Positions 1 through 3,998 of a DNA stretch of 6,319 nt are shown here, one piece after another. This stretch comes from an uncultured Pirellulaceae bacterium (GTDB taxonomy: Bacteria > Planctomycetota > Planctomycetia > Pirellulales > Pirellulaceae), in NCBI GenBank assembly GCA_947258905.1, contig CAMYKF010000335.1, positions 1 to 6,319 of the forward strand. Direction: 5' to 3'. The notes under the pieces are model-generated. The model had not been told where the DNA came from and did not search any database. It was given only the letters and a program-made list of their open reading frames with translations. A program made the position numbers and the translations under genes. Positions within the stretch are counted from its first letter, which is position 1; the number at the start of each line of letters is the position of its first letter.

Positions 1-1
1 C

Positions 2-268
2 ACGCCAGAACTGGCACCGATTGAATACGTCTTTTGTTCCAGCGAAGTCGGATTCTGCAAACCGGATCAACGGTTCTTTCAGGCAGTCAGGCAACTGCTG
101 CCGGTCGACGTGCCCTCCAGTGAACCGCCACTAATGATTGGGGACGACATGCGCAAGGATGTGGCGGCGGCGCGGCAGGCCGGGTGGGAGGCGGTACACC
201 TGGATCGCAAGGTGAACGATCTAAGCGGCTTGCTCCGCCAGACAGGCGTTTTGCCGCCGCAAAACTAG
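2..268 (+). CDS. HAD-superfamily hydrolase, C-terminal fragment
   Basis: This is the last 88 residues of a protein whose start lies left of the window. The frame is open from base 2 to the TAG at 266-268. It shows the two C-terminal HAD motifs: the motif III lysine in GFCKPDQRFF (K at fragment residue 20), and the motif IV acidic cluster in LMIGDDMRKDVAAARQAGW (DD at 48-49, a further D at 53). These are followed by a beta strand ending in HLDR, as in haloacid dehalogenase-like (subfamily I) phosphatases and dehalogenases. In this family these residues bind the phosphate and Mg2+ around a nucleophilic Asp, which would lie in the missing N-terminal part. The substrate cannot be read from this fragment. 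The gene ends 136 bases before the next start, with no convincing terminator between them. Family assignment is firm; specific function is unknown. Confidence 0.9.
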   Translation, partial: TPELAPIEYVFCSSEVGFCKPDQRFFQAVRQLLPVDVPSSEPPLMIGDDMRKDVAAARQAGWEAVHLDRKVNDLSGLLRQTGVLPPQN

Positions 269-404
269 CCCCCGGCAACGGATTTTTTCCTGAATTTTTC
301 GGAAAGAGCTTCCCCCGGCAGGATTTGAATTAGACTGAAAATTGCGGATAAGTCTTTTCTTGGGACATTCCCGGCCAGACACCGGGACAATTTTTAGCTT
401 TTCG

Positions 405-1556
405 ATGGCTTCAACCAGTGCGTTCTCGACTGCGCGGATTGCGCGCACCGACAACCGGGGGGCTGCTCCAGCGCGGCCCCTCGACCTAACGGTTTTGCGC
501 GCGGCAGAAATTGATGCCGCCACGCAAGCCAAATGGCACCAGTGGCAACACACCAACAAACGCCTTGTTAGTGGTTACTTTCATCCGGATTTCTACCACG
601 CCGTTGCCAACGTACGTGATGATTTGGAACTTGCCGTGTTTCATTCGGCGGGAACCATTCAGGCTCTGTTGCCGTTTCAACGTGTCAGCCAACACGTCGC
701 GCATCCGGCCGGCGGGATGATGAACGATTTTCACGGAATCGTCAGCGGCACCGGCTGCGAAATCGACTGGGGTTCGTTGCTGCGTCAGGCCCGGTTGAAA
801 AAGTTTCAGTTCCATGCCTGGTCCACCAGCGATCTGCTGGAGGCGCCATTAAGTTGTGTATATGAAACACTCGACAGCCCATGGATCGATCTTTCCAGGG
901 GCTGGACCGAATACGAATCCTGGTTGCTGGCCCACAGCAGCACGCTGCGACGACAGCCTCAAAAGACACGGCGGCTGCAACGCGAACTGGGACCACTGCG
1001 ATTGGAAATGGACGTGCGCGATGCGGGCGTGCTCGAGCAACTGATCCAGTGGAAACGGGAAAAGTTCCAGCGCACACGCACGTTTGACCTGCTGTCGCTC
1101 GACTGGACAGCCAATCTGTTGCGTGAAGTGTTTCAGATGCGTGGCCAGCGCTTCCGCGGACTGCTGTCGGCACTGTGGGCAGGCGACCAGATGGTCGCGG
1201 CTCATTTCGGTTTTGTTTGCGGCAACAACCTGCATTACTGGTTCCCGGCTCACAGCTATGAACACCGGATCTACTCGCCGGGAACACTGCTGTTGCATGA
1301 AATCATCCGGCACGCGGGTGAACAGAATATTGAACGCATTGACCTTGGTTACGGCCCGTCGGATTTGAAAGACCGCTTTGCCAATCGCGCGGGCAGCGTG
1401 GCCAGCGGCTGTCTGGGACTCCATCGCTTGTCCCGCCAGGTGGATCGACGGCGTTATCAGTTGCGGCAACTGGTCAAGCAAACGCCATTCAAGGAATCGA
1501 TCAAGAGCGTCTTCCGTCCGCTGTTCCCGTCATTTGGCCGTCGGGCGTTTCGCTAA
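405..1556 (+). CDS. BioF2/CelD-like GNAT-fold acyltransferase (Acetyltransf_6 type)
   Basis: The 383-residue product looks like a cytoplasmic acyltransferase of the CelD/BcsL or FemAB-like group, built from two GNAT-type halves. The clearest part is the second half, about residues 165-325. It has the basic stretch STLRRQPQKTRRLQRE, the segment FRGLLSALWAGDQMVAAHFGF, then YSPGTLLLHEII (YSPG near 290-293) and DLGYGPSDLKDRF (about 313-325). This order is typical of the PF13480 domain. Family members are often found near polysaccharide or exopolysaccharide genes and are thought to acylate sugars or amino sugars, but the substrate here is not evident. I chose ATG 405. A longer TTG start at 342 is in frame but adds 21 residues that look unlike the family. 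Neither start has a good ribosome-binding site. A weak promoter-like pair, TTGAAT at 325-330 and GATAAG at 347-352, lies upstream. No signal peptide or membrane segment is visible. Confidence 0.82.
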   Translation: MASTSAFSTARIARTDNRGAAPARPLDLTVLRAAEIDAATQAKWHQWQHTNKRLVSGYFHPDFYHAVANVRDDLELAVFHSAGTIQALLPFQRVSQHVAHPAGGMMNDFHGIVSGTGCEIDWGSLLRQARLKKFQFHAWSTSDLLEAPLSCVYETLDSPWIDLSRGWTEYESWLLAHSSTLRRQPQKTRRLQRELGPLRLEMDVRDAGVLEQLIQWKREKFQRTRTFDLLSLDWTANLLREVFQMRGQRFRGLLSALWAGDQMVAAHFGFVCGNNLHYWFPAHSYEHRIYSPGTLLLHEIIRHAGEQNIERIDLGYGPSDLKDRFANRAGSVASGCLGLHRLSRQVDRRRYQLRQLVKQTPFKESIKSVFRPLFPSFGRRAFR

Positions 1557-1795
1557 ACCCCGATCGTTCTACCTGGCCTGACGCAGCGCCTGCGGGCTCC
1601 CTCGTGACCCGGTTTGAATTGAATCGCCGCCTGGAATCGCTGCCGGGCCTCCACGTCCCTCCTTGCCGATTCGTTCAGTGACTGCGGGTGCTGCAGCGGT
1701 TTTTCAAGCTTGTTGAGTTGCTCCGTTAAACGGGTGTTTTTAATAGTTTTAGAAAACTCCCGGGAAACGCGGCCAATCGGCCTGCCGGAAATCAT
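1553..1795 (-). CDS. possible small hypothetical protein (80 aa), doubtful
   Basis: An ATG-started minus-strand ORF fills most of the gap after the acyltransferase gene. Its stop codon overlaps that gene's stop, so the two would be convergent. The middle of the product, including LTEQLNKLEKPLQ and ESARRDVEARQRFQ, is charged and helix-like, and roughly two thirds of codons end in G or C, which is compatible with real coding. Against it, the product has a single methionine, a stop codon sits just three codons upstream of the ATG, there is no properly spaced ribosome-binding site, and I recognise no domain. It may be a short lineage-specific gene, a decayed remnant or chance. If it is not a gene, 1557-1855 is plain intergenic DNA holding only small inverted repeats. 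Confidence 0.25.
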   Translation of the reverse strand: MISGRPIGRVSREFSKTIKNTRLTEQLNKLEKPLQHPQSLNESARRDVEARQRFQAAIQFKPGHEGARRRCVRPGRTIGV

Positions 1796-1810
1796 CCTGA
1801 ATCAGGCAGG
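1745..1810. repeat. cluster of small inverted repeats in the intergenic region
   Basis: Several short palindromes lie close together. AGTTTT-AG-AAAACT is at 1745-1758 and GGCC-AATC-GGCC at 1771-1782. CCTGCC at 1781-1786 pairs with GGCAGG at 1805-1810, and the near-palindrome CCTGAATCAGG (1796-1806) overlaps the right arm. None is followed by a run of T on either strand, so they are not convincing intrinsic terminators. They could be regulator-binding sites upstream of the exported-protein gene, or chance. Confidence 0.35.
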
Positions 1811-1855
1811 GGCACGATCCGACTCAACAGTGGCTGTGCATTCGCGCGGCTTGTT

Positions 1856-1910
1856 GTAGCGAGAGTCCTGAGACTTTGGATGAGATGGTCAAATCTCTCA
1901 CGAGATTTGC
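1856..1910 (+). repeat. hairpin-rich repeat, copy A (plus orientation)
   Basis: This 55-bp segment runs from GTAGC to GATTTGC and recurs, inverted and somewhat longer, at 2966-3035. Shared blocks are GTAGC..GAGACTTTGG at the left end and TCAAATC-CTCACGAGATTTGC at the right end, where 22 of 23 bases match. The right block is a near-perfect hairpin: CAAATCTC (1890-1897), loop TCAC, GAGATTTG (1902-1909). The left block holds a weaker stem, AGTC-CTGA-GACT. Copy A lacks about 15 bases, including a GAATTC-containing stretch, present in the middle of copy B. It lies just upstream of the exported-protein gene and contains a spurious in-frame TTG at 1876. Two copies in 1.2 kb suggest a multicopy intergenic element; no transposase is visible here. 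Confidence 0.8.
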
Positions 1911-1962
1911 AACGTCGTGTTCCGTTGCAGGTCCGCGAATTGACACCGATGGGAGTAACAAG

Positions 1963-3090
1963 ATGACAACCCGATTGCGAAATTCATTGCTGGCAAGCAT
2001 GGCATTGGCGATTTGCACCGGTGCGCCGGCTGATCTGGTTGCCGACATCGAGGCCGCCGGGAGCTACCTGTTCGTGGGCGCGATGTCGGCCTCAGATGAA
2101 TTCAGCCAGCCCGGCAATCCGCCCGGTTTCACGGAGATCCACATAAACCCGGGGCCCGACTTCAATTTTGCCGCCGCCAACATCAACATCCCGGCTACTC
2201 CCAACTCGCCGGAAGCACGCCTGGGCGGGTGGTCGGAGATCGGCGGTTTTTCGCCGAACCAGTCAGCCCGCACCGTTTCGCGGCAAACGACTAAATGGGT
2301 GGCCACCGGTTTTTCCTCGACTATTCCTGTCGATGTCACTTTCAACCTGTTTGGCGACATGGGCGTGTTTCTTACCTCCAACAAAAACGTTGATGAAGTG
2401 CTTTCGCGTGTCGGCCTGGAAATGGTGGTCGGCACCGCCAGCGGTGAGCAAACAGTGTATTTCTCTGAAGCCTTCATTGACGGTACGAGGACCCTGAAAT
2501 TCAATAGCGGTTCAACCGCCACCTGGAAAACCAGTTTTACGCAGAATCTCCCCGATGATTCCTACACAGCGGACTATGCCGAGTCGCTTCCCGGGTTGTT
2601 TAACGTCAATGACGGCGAGATCTTCTCGGTCACCACCACACTGTACACCGATGCGTTCCTGACGCAGGCGGTTGAAGAAAGCGTGAATAGCCTGTTTGGC
2701 GATATCGGGGGCGCTCAGGATGGTCGCGGTTTGATGTATTCACTGAGTGTGGACCCCGACGGTGGACAACTTGATGTGTTTGTGCCCGAACCAGGCACCG
2801 CCGGTCTGTTGGGGGTTAGTACTACAGCGCAAGGTAGCCAGATTCGCAAGAATTCGGGTCAGATGACTGAAGTAGCCGGATTCGCAAGAATTCGGGTCGG
2901 CACACAGCCGGAAACAACCGGCGTTTTCTGCGTGGATTCGCTCCGGGCATGCGGTCAAATTCGCAGCAAATCTCGTGAGGGATTTGATCGTGCCGAATTC
3001 ACTGATGTCGGTCCAAAGTCTCACGACTTGGCTACGTCTTGCAAAAAGTCGATCCCGGCGGGATATGCCGGGTGCCGTATCTGGTGTTAA
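1963..3090 (+). CDS. exported PEP-CTERM protein with replaced C-terminal tail
   Basis: The predicted product has 375 residues. ATG 1963 follows GGGAG (1951-1955) with suitable spacing and begins a clear signal peptide, with basic TRLRN followed by the hydrophobic SLLASMALAICTG. A longer in-frame TTG at 1876 lies inside repeat DNA and is unlikely. The mature part is low in cysteine and rich in beta-type, Gly/Asn/Thr segments; I recognise no enzymatic domain. Near residue 274 comes VPEPGTAGLLGV, the PEP-CTERM sorting motif and the first residues of its membrane helix. Normally a full hydrophobic helix and an arginine cluster follow directly and the protein ends; an exosortase cleaves this tail at the cell surface. 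Here the helix stops after LLGV (base 2817). The next 90 codons are polar, and from base 2834 they are encoded by repeat DNA (2834-3035). The native product was probably about 300 residues. As it stands it should be secreted but not sorted or anchored, so the gene may be functionally damaged. Confidence 0.78.
   Translation: MTTRLRNSLLASMALAICTGAPADLVADIEAAGSYLFVGAMSASDEFSQPGNPPGFTEIHINPGPDFNFAAANINIPATPNSPEARLGGWSEIGGFSPNQSARTVSRQTTKWVATGFSSTIPVDVTFNLFGDMGVFLTSNKNVDEVLSRVGLEMVVGTASGEQTVYFSEAFIDGTRTLKFNSGSTATWKTSFTQNLPDDSYTADYAESLPGLFNVNDGEIFSVTTTLYTDAFLTQAVEESVNSLFGDIGGAQDGRGLMYSLSVDPDGGQLDVFVPEPGTAGLLGVSTTAQGSQIRKNSGQMTEVAGFARIRVGTQPETTGVFCVDSLRACGQIRSKSREGFDRAEFTDVGPKSHDLATSCKKSIPAGYAGCRIWC
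2782..2817 (+). other. truncated PEP-CTERM sorting signal
   Basis: These bases encode VPEPGTAGLLGV. The PEP motif itself is at 2785-2793. In intact family members the transmembrane helix would continue for another 12-15 residues and end in several arginines. Here it is broken off at a GGGGG run (2811-2815). In another frame a TAG occurs right after this run (2817-2819). I found no convincing missing helix plus arginine cluster in the other plus-strand frames just after the motif or just after the repeat block. Confidence 0.75.
2834..2898 (+). repeat. two tandem 27-bp repeats, 38-bp period
   Basis: GTAGCCAGATTCGCAAGAAT... at 2834-2860 and GTAGCCGGATTCGCAAGAAT... at 2872-2898 are identical in 26 of 27 bases and are separated by 11 bases. 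Each unit contains an internal direct repeat ATTCG-CAAGA-ATTCG and a GAATTC. On the opposite strand the core GCGAATC/T recurs further along the same block (in GCGAATCCACGC and GCGAATTTGACCGC), suggesting degenerate further units. Both units are translated within the exported-protein reading frame but in different frames, since 38 is not a multiple of three. That fits non-coding repeat DNA having been captured by the ORF. Confidence 0.9.
2966..3035 (-). repeat. hairpin-rich repeat, copy B (inverted relative to copy A)
   Basis: This 70-bp segment is the inverted, longer counterpart of 1856-1910. It contains two hairpins with the same loop. CAAATCTC-GTGA-GGGATTTG (2967-2986) has one G-U pair in place of the A-T seen in copy A. 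CCAAAGTC-TCAC-GACTTGG (3013-3031) has one bulged A. The pairing-preserving change between copies A and B suggests the folded structure matters. Together the two copies frame the exported-protein gene as inverted repeats. Confidence 0.8.
3054..3072. terminator. GC-rich hairpin at the end of the exported-protein ORF
   Basis: CCCGGC (3054-3059), a 7-base loop and GCCGGG (3067-3072) form a perfect 6-bp stem just before the TAA at 3088-3090. No T-run follows directly, so it is at best a weak intrinsic terminator. It could equally be another part of the neighbouring repeat DNA. Confidence 0.25.
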
Positions 3091-3155
3091 TCTTTCCATG
3101 CGCAAGCGGTTTATCCTCACGGTGACGTAGCGCGGACCTGTTAAGAAATAAAGCG

Positions 3156-3626
3156 TTGTCCCGACGATCTGTTATATTCGCTCTCGTGCTGTGCGTATTA
3201 TTGCCGTTACTGGTTCTGGCCACCCTCAGCGTGTTTTCATCCCCGCCAGGCAATCTGGGTTTAATCGACGGCCAACTGGCCCCCTGTCCCGACTCGCCCA
3301 ATTGCGTTTGCACGCAGTCCGGCGACGAACGTCACCGCATTGATCCCATTGCCTGGTCGGGCACTACGGTCGCTGCGATCGAACGCATCAAGCAGACGCT
3401 TCAGCAAATGCCGCGGATCAACATCGTGACCGAACGCGAAAACTATTTGCATGCCGAAGCACGCAGTTTGATTTTTCGCTTCGTCGACGACATGGAGTTT
3501 CTTGTCGACCAGCAAAGCGGCCTGATCCATTTCCGCTCTGCCTCCCGCACCGGCTATTCCGATCTGGGCGCCAACCGCAAACGCATGGAGCGGTTTCGAG
3601 ATCTGTTTACACAGCTGGATCCGTGA
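3156..3626 (+). CDS. DUF1499 family membrane-anchored protein
   Basis: The product has 156 residues. TTG 3156 is the likely start: it gives MSRRS followed by one membrane helix (about residues 6-28), a sensible N-terminal anchor or uncleaved signal. An upstream in-frame stop at 3123-3125 rules out a much longer form. The rest shows the DUF1499 pattern in order: CPDSPNCV (44-51, C44 and C50, with C52 next), NYLHAEARS (96-104), FRFVDDMEF (107-115) and RSASRTGYSDLGANRKRME (127-145). The family is widespread in bacteria and plastid-bearing organisms and has no established biochemical role. The domain should face the periplasm. Length is normal and all the conserved blocks are present, so the gene looks intact. 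It starts 65 bases after the exported-protein ORF but shows no functional link to it. Confidence 0.85.
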   Translation: MSRRSVIFALVLCVLLPLLVLATLSVFSSPPGNLGLIDGQLAPCPDSPNCVCTQSGDERHRIDPIAWSGTTVAAIERIKQTLQQMPRINIVTERENYLHAEARSLIFRFVDDMEFLVDQQSGLIHFRSASRTGYSDLGANRKRMERFRDLFTQLDP

Positions 3627-3998
3627 GCCTGCTGCAAAACGATTTTTGACCGGCGGCGGTTTGACGAGTGGGCCACACGGAAATGCGGTTCACCGCCGCG
3701 AGCCACAACCGGCGTGTCTGTCAGTCGGTCCGCAGGTAACCGGCGAGTACAGCCAGGCTGAAGCCGTTATCTGACGGGGCGAGATTACGGCTGAATTGAC
3801 GATGTGTGTTGGCCCCAGGGCATAATCAATCGTCGTGCGCAGTGTGCGAAGGGAGGCCGCGGCAGTGTGCGGGATTGCCCCGCTTCGCCCGCATCGTCTG
3901 GTCTCACTTTGACAATCGCCTTGTGAAAACCCGACTGGTACCCGATTTGCGTGCGGAATCTTCTTCCGACCGTTCACCGCACAGAGAGATCCAACGGC
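3627..3998. other. 372-bp intergenic region with candidate regulatory signals
   Basis: No convincing gene lies here. It contains an 8-bp inverted repeat (GCGGCGGT 3653-3660 with ACCGCCGC 3692-3699), a palindrome GCGGT-TC-ACCGC (3685-3696), and a 10-bp direct repeat GCAGTGTGCG at 3839-3848 and 3862-3871. A stem GCGGG-ATTGC-CCCGC (3869-3883) follows the second copy. A minus-strand ORF crosses the region, but it mainly mirrors the start of the downstream gene and shows no domain. A promoter candidate is listed separately. Confidence 0.5.
3796..3826 (+). promoter_or_regulatory. candidate sigma-70-like promoter for the propeller-protein gene
   Basis: TTGACG (3796-3801) and CATAAT (3821-3826) each match the sigma-70 consensus in five of six positions. 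The spacer is 19 bases, longer than the usual 17. Transcription would start near 3833, leaving a leader of about 165 bases that holds the GCAGTGTGCG direct repeat and a small GC-rich hairpin. This is pattern matching only; planctomycete promoters are poorly defined. Confidence 0.3.

Larger units (their letters stand above)
2834..3035. repeat. composite repeat block, about 202 bp, with GTAGCC/GGCTAC ends
   Basis: The block begins with GTAGCCA and ends with TGGCTAC, its reverse complement, so it has short terminal inverted repeats of 7 bp. Just outside, the left flank reads GCAAG directly before GTAGCC, and the reverse complement of the right flank reads GCAAGAC before GTAGCC, so the inverted similarity extends a little further. 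Inside are the tandem 27-bp units, a hairpin GCCGG-AAACAA-CCGGC (2907-2922) and the inverted hairpin repeat copy B (2966-3035). There is room for no protein of its own. It resembles a small non-autonomous element or a mosaic of intergenic repeats. I saw no clear target-site duplication. Confidence 0.6.

Noticed and set aside
269..320. Terminator or duplication after the HAD gene: TTTCC/GGAAA stem and CCCCCGGCA direct repeat (269-277, 312-320)
   Set aside because: The stem is only five pairs with no T-run after it, and a single 9-bp repeat in GC-rich DNA may be chance.
342..404. TTG-started N-terminal extension of the acyltransferase
   Set aside because: It adds 21 residues with no ribosome-binding site and no family resemblance; ATG 405 is simpler.
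742..1481. Long minus-strand ORFs (181 and 210 residues) opposite the acyltransferase gene
   Set aside because: The plus-strand frame carries recognisable acyltransferase motifs; these are shadows of it.
1876..1962. TTG-started extension of the exported protein
   Set aside because: It lies largely within repeat copy A and would bury the signal peptide. ATG 1963 has a good ribosome-binding site and begins the signal peptide directly.
2834..2898. CRISPR array
   Set aside because: Only two units with an 11-base gap, too short for a spacer, and no cas genes nearby.
3098..3130. Ten-residue ATG ORF (MRKRFILTVT) before the DUF1499 gene
   Set aside because: Too short, no ribosome-binding site and no attenuator-like structure after it. 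I also considered it as the lost basic tail of the PEP-CTERM protein, but no hydrophobic helix precedes it in frame.
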